Positions 22,960 through 33,998 of a stretch of 64,000 bases of DNA are shown here, piece after piece. Origin of the DNA: Amorphophallus konjac. Its lineage: Eukaryota > Streptophyta > Magnoliopsida > Alismatales > Araceae. The position numbers were made by a program, and so were the translations under genes. The notes beneath the pieces were generated by a model that was not told the origin of the DNA, ran no database searches, and saw only the letters and a program-made list of their open reading frames with translations. The stretch covers positions 301,122,642-301,186,641 of the forward strand of contig CM040123.1 in the NCBI GenBank assembly GCA_022559845.1. The letters are read 5' to 3'. Numbering within the stretch: the first letter of the stretch is position 1; each line of letters begins with the position of its first letter.

Positions 22960-23291
22960 CCACCCAACAGGGAATATAAGGAGGATGAAAAGGAGAAGAT
23001 GCACCCTTAACAATAGCCTTAAGGGCTTGGATTTGTTGAGGGGTGAGATGATTTAAGGCATGCAAAACTTGAGAAACCTTGTCATCCTGTGGAGAAGATG
23101 GTCTCGGGGGAATAGCGGCTTGCGATTGATGTAAGGGACCATGAAATGGATAATTGCCCATAGGTCAGGCAAGACCATAGGAATGAGAGCGTGGTCCCTT
23201 AGGAAAGTTGTGATGAGAATTATGAAATTGAGGAATATAAGAAGAAGTGCTAGGTTGATCATCCTCATAAGTGTATAAGTGATTAGACATG
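22960..23291 (-). pseudogene. gag: E1 gag N-terminal fragment
   Basis: The minus strand opens at ATG 23291 (MSNHLYTYEDDQPSTSS) and reads about 110 residues to the E5 insertion point at 22960, with one TGA near 23165. The segment is rich in proline, serine and histidine, then has a helix-like run LTPQQIQALKAIVKG. Position after the leader, and relatedness of E1 to E8, suggest the start of gag. The capsid core is missing, being replaced by E5 and E2. Confidence 0.5.
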
Positions 23292-23541
23292 TTGGTTTAA
23301 TTATCAAAGTGAAACATCATGCAAACAAGTAATATTCAATCAAAACAATTGCAAAGATATCAAACAAATTAATCTTTACGCTTGATTTTTCTTAGTTGAA
23401 CTTTGGTGAATTAGATGATTTTGACAAAATTTGATATGATTCACACAAGGTAGGAACCTAGTTTCAATGTGATTTTCTTCAATGCTAACTACGTACACTC
23501 TCTCACCACATATAAGCCAACTAAACCTGAGGAACTTCAAA

Positions 23542-23645
23542 GGTACAACCAGCCCGGTGTCCGTGAGGGAATCCACGGGTGCGGGGACTTATGGAGACTT
23601 GGTTTAGGAGATTCCGGTCCAAAGAGACGGAGTGCTCAATGGAGG
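23542..23645. repeat. Conserved leader block, E1 copy
   Basis: Starts GGTACAACCAGCCCGG and contains CCGTG...CACGG flanking GGGAATC. It matches 43104-43205 (E8 leader) and 63497-63600 (E11) over about 100 nt with a one-base length change. It sits between primer site and gag. Confidence 0.7.
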
Positions 23646-23824
23646 GTCATTCCTTCACCAAGAGGGGGTAAAATCTCCTAGAAAGTGTGGAGAGAGGAGG
23701 TCTCCCAAACCAAATGTCCTAATATGCAGAACTAATACAAACAAAAGGGAAAAAGTATGTATGAACAGAAATATGTAAGAACAATACAAAACAAATCACA
23801 GAATAAAAGAATTCTGTAAAAACA

Positions 23825-24010
23825 TAGAGAATGGGCGACTGTCATAGTGGGCGCCAAATGAAGAATTGGCGGTCACTGGCCTGGCCGCTCTTTCCCTTTT
23901 CTTCTTTTTTTTTACAAAAATATGAACGTGTCCTCTGTCCTAGACACGTTTTTTTTAGGAACATCGCCTGTGACAGTGGGCGCTAATTCAGAATTTGCTC
24001 CCACTGTCAT
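23825..24010. repeat. Dyad array in E1 leader
   Basis: AACGTGTC (23925-23932) pairs with GACACGTT (23943-23950), loop 10 nt, the same geometry as 927-952 in the E1 LTR. GGGCGACTGTCATAGTGGGCGCC at 23833 repeats the 741-763 phrase of the LTR in part, and GGCGGTC/GGCCGC pairs follow. Confidence 0.65.
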
Positions 24011-24364
24011 AGACGCAGAATCCTGTGTTCACAGAAACCGTCACCGGCCAAAAGTTAGAAAAATGAGAAAAACCAATGACAAAGAGGAAAACACTCACAA
24101 ACTCATCACATAACTTATGGCAATCAAATAGGAACATGAAAGAAAGCATGGCATGCTCTTTTTTTTTTAGATAAGAAAAATGGAATTTTCAAAAGACCTA
24201 GCAAGTTAACAATCATGTAGGAGTGGGGGGTGTGCATGCAGTGCACAAGGGAAAAAAATAGAAAAGTGCTACGTGGAGCACTTAGGGAGGTGCACCGTGG
24301 CCGCAAAAGGAGATGGCACACGTGGGTGCCAAAGGGAAAGGGTAATTAGAGAAAAATAAGAGGC

Positions 24365-24383
24365 GGTCTCATCGTGATCGTCA
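24365..24383 (-). other. E1 primer-binding site, degraded
   Basis: Minus strand TGACGATCACGATGAGACC directly after the LTR end. It matches the E8 site TGGCGATCACGGTGGGACA with G-to-A changes. The tRNA is not identified with certainty. Confidence 0.5.
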
Positions 24384-24386
24384 ATT

Positions 24387-25187
24387 TGTAGATTATGAAA
24401 AATCCACTAAAAGAAAATAAAAAATTAATATGAGAAAAGTAAGGGGAAAGAGGAAGAAATAGGGAGCATGCATGGATGCTAAATGGAGGGTGATCACCAG
24501 AGACATGCGGGCCTCAAATGATAATAACAATAAAGTAAAGGAGGGATCGCGATATAAATACCGTTTAAGTGTGGGAGAAGTGAGTGTGCACCTTCTGTTC
24601 CTATCGGCCGGCTGATGAAGAGAGTTTCTCTTGATTGATTACCCTTGCAAAATGAACAAACCAACAAAGAAAGATATGAATTAGAGATCAAGTGTGTGTA
24701 GTATCAAATCCCAAATATGAAATGTGCATGAAAGAAAATGTGTAAGAACACACCTTATTGGTGTTGGCTTTAAAACCCCTGTGCAAAAGGGTGGATAAAA
24801 AACTGATGCAATGATAAAAGGGAGGGTGCAAGTGTTGCACAATTGGGAGATCTCAATATTGAGATGAAAACAAGAATAAGAGAGGGAGAGGAATATGATG
24901 CATGCAATGCTAATGATAATAAAACAAAGAGATAAGAGAAGGGGAAAGCTTATTGGTTTTCTCCAATTGGGGCTTCAGGGGATTAAGATCTCCAATGATG
25001 TAGCTTTAGATGTGAGGGAGTCCTCTCCTTGAGCCTCTGGTCCGGCAGCACCTCCCCTTAGTTGATTGATGAAGCCTTTACAATGAGGGAGAGAGGGGTC
25101 CTATTTATAGGGGTGAAATTTAGAGTTTAATTCCAGGGAAATTAGAATAACCAATTTTATTAAGATTTGGAAGAGAATATTCACTGG
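24387..25187 (-). mobile_element. E1 5' LTR, part left of the E6 insertion
   Basis: The edge is TGTAGATTATG at 24387 (minus strand end ...CTACA). From 24547 it matches window bases 1-640 and ends at 25187, where E6 is inserted; the expected continuation (matching 641-1802) is not in the window. TATA motif at 25102-25109. Confidence 0.8.
25102..25109 (-). promoter_or_regulatory. LTR TATA box of E1 (5' LTR)
   Basis: Minus strand TATAAATAGG, identical to 556-563. Confidence 0.6.
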
Positions 25188-25920
25188 TGAAGGGGCGTAA
25201 TCTCGCGCCGATCCTAAGTCGTGAGATCCTGGAAGAATCCTTGATCACAGCCACCACGCATATATGAACTCCAAGGCAGGAAACAGATCAGGGGTGCCCA
25301 AGGATGAAACCCTAGGGAAAACCCTCCGATGCTAAAGTCAGCGAATATGATAGAGCACGGGTGCAAAGGGAGGTGGTAGGAGAAGAAGAGGGTGCGAGAT
25401 TGTTCTCCACGAAGAGATGTGGTGGTTCTCACTCAGGATCGCTGCTTACCTCCTCGGAGAGTCTCCCTGGGGTTTATATAGCGATCCGTTTAATGTAGGA
25501 GCCCAGGGAGTCGAGGGGATTCAGGGGGGTTACGTCCTCGCCGTGGGCTCTTTATGGCACAAGGACTCTTGCTCTCCCTTATCCCTTAGGGTTCCCTGCT
25601 CTTGAAGGATGCTTAATGGACGCTTGGATAAGCTTCCGTCAGTCTGTCCGAGCTTGAGACGCCTGCTCGGAGTTTTCTCTCGAGCGATGGGTGCATAGCT
25701 CGGATAGGTTGCACTAGGTCCCCGTAGGGGCCTTCTCGACCGATCTGTCGCTCGGACTTCCGGACCTGGGGGTCGCCTAAGAATTGCTGTTCTGAGTGAG
25801 TTTTGGGCTTGAAGTAAGTGGGCCCAAAATGAGGCTGTCACTTTGGGGATCCGGGCCTGGTTTGGTCAAATTGGACCTAGTTGGGCCGTGCTCTTGGGCG
25901 GTGGATTTTCCCCCTCTCCA
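25188..25920 (-). mobile_element. E6 3' LTR (right edge tentative)
   Basis: Plus strand TGAAGGGGCG to CTCTCCA. The left edge is fixed by the break in E1. The right edge was chosen because a minus-strand TG is preceded by a G-rich tract (25921-25938), a likely polypurine tract. TATA at 25473-25480. The second LTR is not in the window. Confidence 0.55.
25473..25480 (-). promoter_or_regulatory. LTR TATA box of E6
   Basis: Minus strand TATATAAACCCC inside the proposed LTR. Confidence 0.55.
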
Positions 25921-25938
25921 CTTGTCCCCCCCCAACTC
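25921..25938 (-). other. E6 polypurine tract candidate
   Basis: Minus strand GAGAGTTGGGGGGGGACAAG-like tract directly before the LTR start. Confidence 0.5.
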
Positions 25939-26145
25939 TCGAGCCAAGATTAGGCTCGGATGAGTAGCATTTGTAGGGATGGTCTTGGTGGCTTGATTTG
26001 GGTGAGGAATTTTCTCCGATAGGGGCCATTTAATGTGGCTGTCCTAGGAAAACACTCGTGATGATGACTCTTTTGAGTTGATGCGAGAAGTCCCCTATTT
26101 TTAGAGTTCGAAACGTCGCGCCGCCTCCCGCCAAGCCTCGAGGAG

Positions 26146-27850
26146 TATAAACATTGTGTGTGCTTGCGTTCCACGCCCCCTTTATTTAGGGCTTTTTCTC
26201 TCCATCGCGCTTGAATTCTGAATGGGCTCATGCGCCGTGAGGGTGGTCAGGTGGAGCGAAGAATCGCGGAGGCCTTTGCAGAGTTAGCAGAGATCACAGT
26301 GGTGGCGATCCGTCATCTTCCACCTCCTCCTGAATCATCAGACTCGGCACTCTCCTCCTCTTCTTCCTGTTCTTCTTGTCCTTCCATGGTGGAGCAATAC
26401 CCCACAACCGAAGTGCAAGAAGCCGAACAAGGCACGGGGAGTCTGGTGCTGCAGTCTGAGCACCCTATGCACAGCGACTTGGGTGAAGCTGAAGTGAAGA
26501 AGATGGAGAGGTGTTATGGGCTGCCATGGCAGTACTATTTCTCTGTGCCAAAAGCTCACGAGTCTAGTCTGGACACTCCTTCGGGCCTTTTTTGTACTAA
26601 AGGTGCCGATCCTTGGCGCCTTCATTGATTCGAGAGCAGTTCAGACGTAATCCCCCCTCCCTACTCTTCGAGAAGGTCATGGAGGGCGGCTTGATTGTGG
26701 CCCAGCTGGGGGCTGAGATAGTCGATTTCTTTGCATGGCTGGATAGTGAGGAGAGGTCTCTCTCTCAGGTCCGCGCTGAGTACGACCGAAGGATCGGGCA
26801 ATTGACTTTCGAGCTTGAAGTATTTCGGTAGGAGGTAGTCTCGCTTCGGGCACAGACTCAGTCGAGCCAGGGGGAGGCTCGGACACTGGCTGAGCAGCTG
26901 GCCCAAGCTCGCTATATAGCCGACCTGAAAAGCAAACTCCTAGAAGAGGAGCGTCAATCTCAAGTCGAGCGCTACGAGCAGTGGAAGGCCGAGCGGGAGG
27001 AGCTCAACAGCCAGGTCCGAGGGGCTGAGCGAGTGCGGGGGAAAGCTGAGGTCACACGAATTGAGGTCGAGGCGAATCTATCCGAGGCCGAGATGAAGTT
27101 GTTTGAGGTGGAGCAGAGGGTGGCCGAGCTTGAGAAGTAAATGGAGCAGGTTGGGGTGGAGGTGATCGAACGATATAGAAGCTCAGAGGGCTATCACGCA
27201 ACTCTCCAGAAGGCCGCCTTCTCGTACTATGAGCCAGGCTACCGTCGGGGGTTACGGAAGAGATTCGCCCAAGGCTTCCACCAAGCAATTGTTGAGGCCC
27301 AGCAGCAGGTGCTTGACAAACTCATTTTTGCTCCCGGGCAGCGCTATGACTCGGATGAGGATACCACAAATTCTCCCTCTCCGACGTCGAGTGAAGGGGG
27401 GAGCGAGGATTCCTCCGTTTTAGTAGAGGGATCGCCAACTCTGGTTACCTCGAGAGGGCTCACGATCGAGGCAGTTCTCACACGAGTGGGGTGTGGACGT
27501 CAAAAAAATGATGATGAAGATCATAGGGCATGTACGTCTCTGCATCCGAGAGCAGGTCGAAGACGGAAATGCCGAATGAACCTCATACCTCGCCCGATCA
27601 GGACGAGAACGCTCTTGGTGGTCCGCTACCCGATAAGGAAGCCCCTCAAGAAGAAGATGTGGCCACGACTCTCCAACCGGCTATGCCGAAACCCGAATCG
27701 AGAGAAAACCTGGGAATTTGGACACGGGTTCATCATGTCTTGAAAATCACTCCGAGTCCTAAACTAGGGCTTAGAGGCTTCAAACCAAACACCGCGGAGG
27801 TAATGCATTGTAACTGGAGCAATCCGGGAATACAAACGCTCGTCTGAATG
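26146..27850 (+). pseudogene. Antisense extra ORF of E6 (gypsy-type putative transposase, Transposase_28-like), broken
   Basis: Plus-strand coding sequence, opposite to pol. TATA-like TATAAACA at 26146 precedes ATG 26230. The first piece (26230-26628) has a serine-rich N part and GLPWQYYFSVPKAHE..DTPSG, resembling the start of the Transposase_28 domain. The rest of that domain is missing. From 26613 another frame gives a coiled coil rich in E, Q, R and L (26760-27140, stops at 26829 and 27138) and then VEVIERYRSSEGYHATLQ...YYEPGYRRG, the usual C-terminal helix of this protein family. A third frame (27530-27847) gives an acidic tail. Role in the element is unknown. Assigned by family memory; no search was run. 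Confidence 0.6.
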
Positions 27851-28060
27851 GCCGAGACCCCGAGATGAAGCCCAAACCGGCGCGGCCATCACCTAAACCG
27901 ACGCACCCCTTAAACCGGTGCGCCCCCCCTTTCCCTCTTGCTGCAAAACCGGCGCACCCCTTTTTGGCTGTTAAATCGGCGCGCCCCTCTTGGAGGGTTA
28001 AACCGGCGCGCCCCTCTTGGAGGGTTAAACTGGCGCGCCCCATGGCCTCCCTCTTTGTAT
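27851..28060. repeat. GGCGCGCC array in E6
   Basis: Units beginning AAACCGGCGCGCCCCT repeat, irregularly at first and then at an exact 27-bp step (27973, 28000, 28027). Each contains the palindrome GGCGCGCC and the small hairpin CCCTC-TTG-GAGGG. Confidence 0.8.
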
Positions 28061-29221
28061 TGTTAATCCGCCGCGCCCAACCCCGCGCCGATTTAGCACA
28101 AAGCCGTCCCATATTGCCTTCGGCCCCTATTTCCCGCAGACAGATGGACCGAGAGTTGTGTGAAGCATAGAAGTCTCCCGACAGCATCTCGATAATCCAC
28201 CGGCCGACCCTTGGAAGTCAGAAAATCATGCTACCAACTCCTCTATCGACAGGCCGCGGTCTTTTGTCGGGGAGAAAGAAGAGAAGAAGCTTCTGGGAGG
28301 TTTCTTCCCCAGATGAACCCTCCCCTGCATCCTGCACGGCTCGAGAAGAAAATGAAAGAACAGAGGGGGGAGAACCCCCCCTGGAGGAACGACGATTTGA
28401 GGGCTTCTTCCACCCACCAGGAGAGGGCTCTCGAGAGCTCGGGAGAGAACTAGCCAACAGAGAAGAAGGAAAAGAGAGAAGAGAGCCAGAGGTGAAGAGA
28501 GGAGAGTCCAGCGAGAGGTGAGTCGGAGGGGGAGTAGCTTGTGCTCTCTTCCCCTCCTCCATCAACGTATCTTCTTCCTCCCCCCTGCAATGTATTCCAT
28601 CTCATTCTGAGATCAACTCCCTTGTATTAAAACCCCTTTCCCCCTTTTTTGGTGGATGAATAAACAGAAGGTCTTTTGGCAAGCACGGTTGTTTGTTTAG
28701 TTTCTGATTTCCCTCTCTCATCTCCCACTCATCCAGGGTCTTTGAAGCTCGCTTTTCCATAGCGTGGCCTTCAAAGGAACCCACAGAAGGATGAACATTC
28801 ATGGCCCTGCTGGGCAAACAGCTGTCCCTTTTAATCATATCTTCAACTTGTGGAGTGTTGGTGCCCATGGTAGGCTAACCCTCGAGGTTTCACTCCATTG
28901 AAGTCTGCCGGTCACCGTTTGGCACTCCCGGCTTTAAGGAGCGTACCCCAGATGCTGTGGGACTGTCTCCACTTCGCCCCCGCAACCCACTGGTCATGGG
29001 GAGGTTCTGCCCAATTTTTGACTGAACACTTAGTCTGAATTGGATGAATCTTAAACTATAAGTCTACTTTGGATTATGCTCGAGTAGGAACCTCGCATAA
29101 GTCCGGACTGGCCATGTTTGCAGAACATTTGGGACATGAACAAACTCTATAATCTTCTTAATTAACATCAAAGTTCCTAGAAATTCACTTGGCCTTTAAG
29201 TTAAACCCAAATCAACCGAAC
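28061..29221. other. E6 non-coding stretch, no gene seen
   Basis: GC-neutral sequence with short chance ORFs on both strands (28211-28521 and 28602-28868) that resemble nothing I know. The purine-rich part 28260-28530 and a pyrimidine-rich part near 28540-28640 explain the long open frames. Confidence 0.5.
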
Positions 29222-29575
29222 CTGCCGTAATCCGGTGCGCCCCTAAACCGGCGCGCCATTTTTCGGTGCGATACCCCCCCGCGCTGTTTTATCCCTACAC
29301 TCATAATCCATTTCAATCCCAAGGGGCCTAATCCGGTGCGCCCCCAGCGCACCATTTTACCCATCCCACTATTGTTTGTACCCAAAACCGGCGCGCTCCC
29401 TGTGATTCCTATAAACCGGCGTGCCCTCTCTCCTAAGCCTAAACCGGCGGGCCTCCTGTGATTCCTCTAAATCGGTGCACCCCTTTGTCATGTTAAACTG
29501 GCGCGCCCCTTTAGTCTCTGTAGCCGGTGCGCCCCTCTCCTCTCTTGGCATTTCCTTAAACCGGCGTGCCTAAAA
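29222..29575. repeat. Second CCGGTGCGCC/CCGGCGCGCC array in E6
   Basis: About ten units of the form AAACCGG[CT]G[CT]GCCCCT. One has a clear dyad: GGTGCGC (29335-29341) with GCGCACC (29347-29353). Separated from the first array by 1.2 kb. Confidence 0.75.
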
Positions 29576-29857
29576 GAGAAAGAATGATTAACCCAAATAA
29601 AAGAAAAGACTTGGCACTACTTGGCGTGCCTAAAAGAGAAAGGTCGATCTGCGTGCGAGGGCGCACGTTGGCGCATTCGGGCTTCACACTTAACAATTCA
29701 CTTCCCCGGACTATGCGTGAAGAGAAAAGTAATAATGCCCCATGGTATCAGACATGGACCTTGGAATCCCCGACATGGCCATGATCTGGGCACATCTTCG
29801 GCTGATAGTTCATCAGCTTGACCCACCTCTACCGGGATCCAATCCCGCACCCACATT

Positions 29858-30110
29858 AAACTTGCCGTACCTACGGCAGACATCTGTATGGCTTTGTCAT
29901 TGTCTTCGATGCTTCAAATGCGGACTCTCGTCCGAACAATGAATGGTCGTTTAGTGACCGACATATATACCGAGATCTATTCCTGCACTTGCATTAAACT
30001 TGCCGTACTTACGGCAGACATTTGTACGGTTTGCCACCGTCTCTTACGCTACAAACGCGGACTTCCGTCCGAACAAGAAATGGTCCGCCAGTGGCCGACA
30101 TGTACGCATC
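29858..30110. repeat. Tandem duplication of about 135 bp with three dyads per unit
   Basis: Both units start with TTAAACTTGCCGTAC.TACGGC. Each has TGCCGTA/TACGGCA, then CGGAC/GTCCG and GGTC/GACC pairs. The second unit starts near 29993. Confidence 0.7.
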
Positions 30111-30974
30111 TATGAACGTTTATGCCCCGACGTGGGGTCTTTTTAAATGTAATCCGAGATTTTGGCTCTCGCTTCCGTTACTATGAACTTTAGGCCATCG
30201 GGCCCCTTTTCCTGGCAATCAATCAAGGGTTTTCCCCTCTCCGAGGGGATGTAATTAACGTCCTATCATTTATCGGACGACGGGTTCTGAGTCCTGACAC
30301 AATACACACAATTGTATGATTAGTCAGATCGAGCGCACCATGGGCTTCTTTCAAGCCCGCATAAATCGTCACCTAGGTGATTGGCATGCCCTCGCACTAA
30401 TAAACCGAACAAACGAACAAAAGGATGAATAAACTAATAAAAATGAGCAATGTCCCGAAAGTGCTTCCACATGGGGTCAGTGCCTGGACTGGCCGTCACC
30501 GAGGATACTGGGGGCAGATCTCCTGGTGATGAGGATCCTTCGTCCGCCGAGCCTCAGGAAAGGCCAAGGGCCTCTTGGAGTCCCCCCATCTCCATAGATT
30601 AAGAGGGATGCGCTAGATCTCTTTTTTTTTGAATGTTGCCATGTAATATTTCTCTTTTCTATATATATAATGGCAGTAATATTCCGAACTGGATTGACTG
30701 TTCCTTACCATCTTTGGTGCGATTCTTATCTGCAGTTGCTAGAAAAGCGGAGATTTTATACGTTTTGCAGGCATCTCGCGTGCTAATTGGCCAGGTGGTT
30801 GACGTGGCACTGGCGCCTTTCCGCCTTTCCATGCTTTGAATGACTTGCCATTTCGCGTGTCCCTATGGGAGGGCCATTGCGGGAAACGGAGTAACTACCC
30901 TTAGGGAAGGGTTCCTGCCTTTAACATTTTTTAGAGGGGCGAGTCATTTAAGGCGAGGGTTCCCCCTTTTGGTC

Positions 30975-30983
30975 TATAAAAGG
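30975..30983 (+). promoter_or_regulatory. Plus-strand TATA box in E6
   Basis: TATAAAAGG, followed about 120 bases later by ATG 31097. Orientation is opposite to pol. It may drive an antisense transcript toward the 3' end of pol. Confidence 0.45.
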
Positions 30984-31096
30984 CCCGAAGGGCGTCTCCA
31001 CCTCTCTTCACCGCTTAAGTCTTCCCTTGCAGTCTTTCCTCTTTCTCCCTTTTTGCAAAGCATCTGTCTCTTGTGCTGGGGGATTATCAGCGAAAC

Positions 31097-31630
31097 ATGG
31101 AGGGCGATTCGGAAGACGATGACCCTGGCGATCGTCGAGATGTTCATGCCGCTCCGGCGTAGGAGAAGGAAGGAGGATGGGGCGAACAGTGTAGGAGAAA
31201 GAAGGAGGCCTAGCGACGGGCTCGCTCCCAACTTCAGGACCGCCGCTTGACGGCATACAAGAAGGAAGGAGGCCTGGCCATAGGCTCTCTCCTGCTCTCT
31301 GGGCCTCCGCCCCACTCGAGGAGGACTGATAAAGCAATGCCATTGGTTCTCCTTGCTTTCTATCCCCGTCGCCCCTCTCACCACTTTGAGGGGGTGCTCG
31401 ATCCTTCCCCCTCTTTTGCTCTTCAACCAACTTCTTTTCTTTTATTTCACTCTTTGAAGGATGCCTTTAACCTTATCCTTGCTCGCACCTCTCGGAGGTG
31501 CTTGCTCTCTGCTCGACTTCCGGCCTTGTTCCCTTCCAAAGAGTTGGCAGAGGAGGTCTTCTCTTTTTTTCCTGACATCTGGGCATTCTTTCCCTCTCTT
31601 CCTCTGATACATTTTCTCTGAGTTTCCCGA
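31097..31630 (+). pseudogene. Unrecognised antisense ORF region in E6
   Basis: After the TATA box, ATG 31097 starts MEGDSEDDDPGDRRDVHAAPA and then meets a stop. Lysine/glutamate repeats (a duplicated AGAAGGAAGGAGG phrase) follow. The frame from 31247 is open for 124 residues, with a hydrophobic, phenylalanine-rich end. I do not recognise it. It may be the start of a second or displaced antisense ORF of E6, or chance. Confidence 0.3.
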
Positions 31631-31869
31631 GCAAACAGGGTCAGCCATCCCGTTATTCGAGCCAGTTTCCACACTGGGTAGAGTCAGTGGCTCGGCTTAG
31701 GGGTGTCAGTGGTGTCCGAGCTGAGTAATCAGCTCGTGTTATAGTACCAGTGGATGTAGTATCTTTATTTTTGATATGCATTGTATTGGTTGTGGCCTAT
31801 CTGATGTACGAAGAAACATTAATGAAAGAAAAATTATTGCCATATGTCGCTTACATGTTTGAGAAAAGC

Positions 31870-32925
31870 TCAAAAATAGAACTTTCGTACTGTTGTCACA
31901 TTCCATGTCCGAGGGATAGGCACTCCTTCCATGGTATACAGTCGATATGCCCCCTTCCCGAGCATCTCGACCACTCGGTAGGGGCCATCTTTCCCACCGC
32001 CTCTAGTGGTCGAGAGGCTTCGGCTTTCCTTAGGATGAAGTCTCCTGTGTGAAAGTGTCTGTCTCGGACTTTGGCATTGTAATATCGATTGATGCGCCGT
32101 TGATATTATGTGGCTCGGATGCTCGCGATCTCTCGTATCTTGCTTGCCATATCGAGGTTCTCTAGCAGTTTCTACTCATTCGCCTCGGGCGAGAAGTTGA
32201 TGACTCGGAGAGATGGGCTGCCAACTTCCAAAGGAATCACGGTGTCTATGCCATACACCAACTGGAAAGGAGTCTCACCGGTGGCGGTTCTCGAAGTAGT
32301 TCGATGTGACCATAGTATGCTTGGCAATTCCTCGAGCCAACTACCCTTGGCTTTACCGAGCTTGGCCTTAATTCCTTTTAATATAGTTTTGTTGGCATTT
32401 TCGACCAGTCTGTTAGCCTGGGGGTGGGATACCGAAGTGAAGTGGTTGCGAATGTGTAGGTCAGCACATCTGTTTCTAAAGTATGTTGAATCAAATTGCT
32501 GACCATTATCGCTCACAATCACTCAGGGGATACCAAAACGACAAATGATCGACTTCCAAACGAAGCTCCATACGACCGACTCTGTAATCCTGGCGGTGCC
32601 TTCGGCTTCAATCCATTTGGTAAAATAATCGATGGCAACGATGATGAACTTCTTCTGGGCCTGGGCCATAGGAAATTTCCCCAGGATGTCGATCCCCCAT
32701 TGAGCGAAAGGGTACATCTCGGTAAGGGTGACGAGCTCTGAGGCAGGCTGATGGACCAGATGATCGAAACGCTGGCATCGATCGCACCTTTGAACATAGG
32801 TCAAGCAGTCACGCTGGAGAGTCAGCCACCAGTAGCCTTGCCGTAGCAAGATCCTGGCGAGCGATCTTCCTCCATGATGCGCGCCGCAGACACCTTCGTG
32901 GACCTCTTGAATTGCATGGCGGGCC
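31870..32925 (-). pseudogene. pol: E6 integrase, C-terminal part of pol (Tat/Gypsy)
   Basis: Integrase joins element DNA to the genome. Minus strand from 32925: HHCC zinc-binding module (HEGVCGAHHGG ... CLTYVQRCDRC), catalytic core with D in WGIDILGKF, D in VSDNGQQF and E in RLVENANK, then SWLEELPSILWSHRTT and TGETPFQLVYG, and the C-terminal beta domain ending WNVTTVRKFYF at 31870. One TGA lies at 32523-32525 just before VIVSDNG (Arg CGA decay would explain it), and a frameshift near 31990 precedes GPYRVVEML. The N-terminal side is cut at 32925 by E7 in the middle of ARHAIQEVHEG. Family features fit Tat lineage; confident as integrase. Confidence 0.92.
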
Positions 32926-33152
32926 TGTAGCACCCCGGATAAAAATGATAAAGAAATAGACTTTTTCCCAAGTAAATAAAACCTTAAATAACACTATGAG
33001 AAGGCCAAATGAAAAGGTAGAATACCCAATGAGGGCCATTATATAAATATGTAACAATTAAAGCCATCATTCGTATTGGGGCCTTAAACTGATAATTCTC
33101 TTCGACTGACTGACAGGTATATCCTTCGAGAAGAAAAAATGATATGATTGGG

Positions 33153-33192
33153 CACGTGATCCGAGGTTGGCACCTGGCACGTGATCCGAGGT
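33153..33192. promoter_or_regulatory. Duplicated G-box element
   Basis: GGCACGTGATCCGAGGTT occurs twice, about 21 bp apart, each with CACGTG, a bZIP/bHLH core. It lies about 60 bp upstream of the TATA box, a good place for LTR enhancer units. Confidence 0.6.
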
Positions 33193-33244
33193 TATCTCTC
33201 GACAAAGAGGGCATAAGCCCTGCACACGCCCTAGCTGCTGCTGC

Positions 33245-33252
33245 TATAAATA
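33245..33252 (+). promoter_or_regulatory. LTR TATA box of E7
   Basis: TATAAATA 320 bases into the LTR, downstream of the G-box pair. Confidence 0.6.
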
Positions 33253-33893
33253 TGGAGATTCTTCCTCAGAAGAAGACTGATCATGACTGAAGTAGAAGAG
33301 AGCCACTGAGAGCCTGCACGATCCGGTGTGGAGAAGAAGAAGAAGAAGAGCAGAGAGAAGAGTAGACAGTGAGAGGAAAAAGAAAACAAGAGTGCAATCT
33401 ATATACCAGAACATTCAAACAGAATAATGCATTCAAAACATCATTTCATCATCATTCTTATGTGGAGACTCATTGAGTTGCTATCATCAAAACAACCAAA
33501 CAACAACTCCCTATCATCAAATCACAAGGGGCACAACAGCTTCCTGTTCCAAAAAGACTATTCACCTAAAATAGGGCCTTTATACATGGGTGTCAATTTC
33601 TCAAGCCACAGGGCCACAACCCACGGTATGAAAGCCCACAGTATACTTATATCTCTCTTTACCAACCAATCACATACATATACATATACAATAACACCTT
33701 TTAATACCCAGCAAGGCACAGAATAAGAAACACACCTATAGAATAATACCTCTTAATACCCAGCATGGCACTGAACAGGAAACACACCCAGCATGGCTCG
33801 GAATAGGAACAGTGGGCAGAAGAAAATAGTGCCCCTGACCTGGGCGCTATTCCCAATGGGGCACCCTAACCCCAGGCGCCATTTCCTTTTTGG

Positions 33894-33998
<105 letters not shown>

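Larger units (their letters stand above)
25188..32925 (-). mobile_element. E6, Tat-lineage Gypsy retrotransposon, 3' half (interrupted by E7)
   Basis: E6 interrupts the E1 5' LTR; the left flank is ACTGG (25183-25187). Reading inward it has a 3' LTR (25188-25920), a purine tract on the minus strand, an antisense ORF region (26146-27850), a long dyad-rich non-coding stretch, and the C-terminal part of pol on the minus strand (32925-31870). The rest of pol, gag and the 5' LTR must lie beyond E7, outside the window. An antisense extra ORF between pol and the 3' LTR is known in the Tat lineage (for example Grande). Confidence 0.75.
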
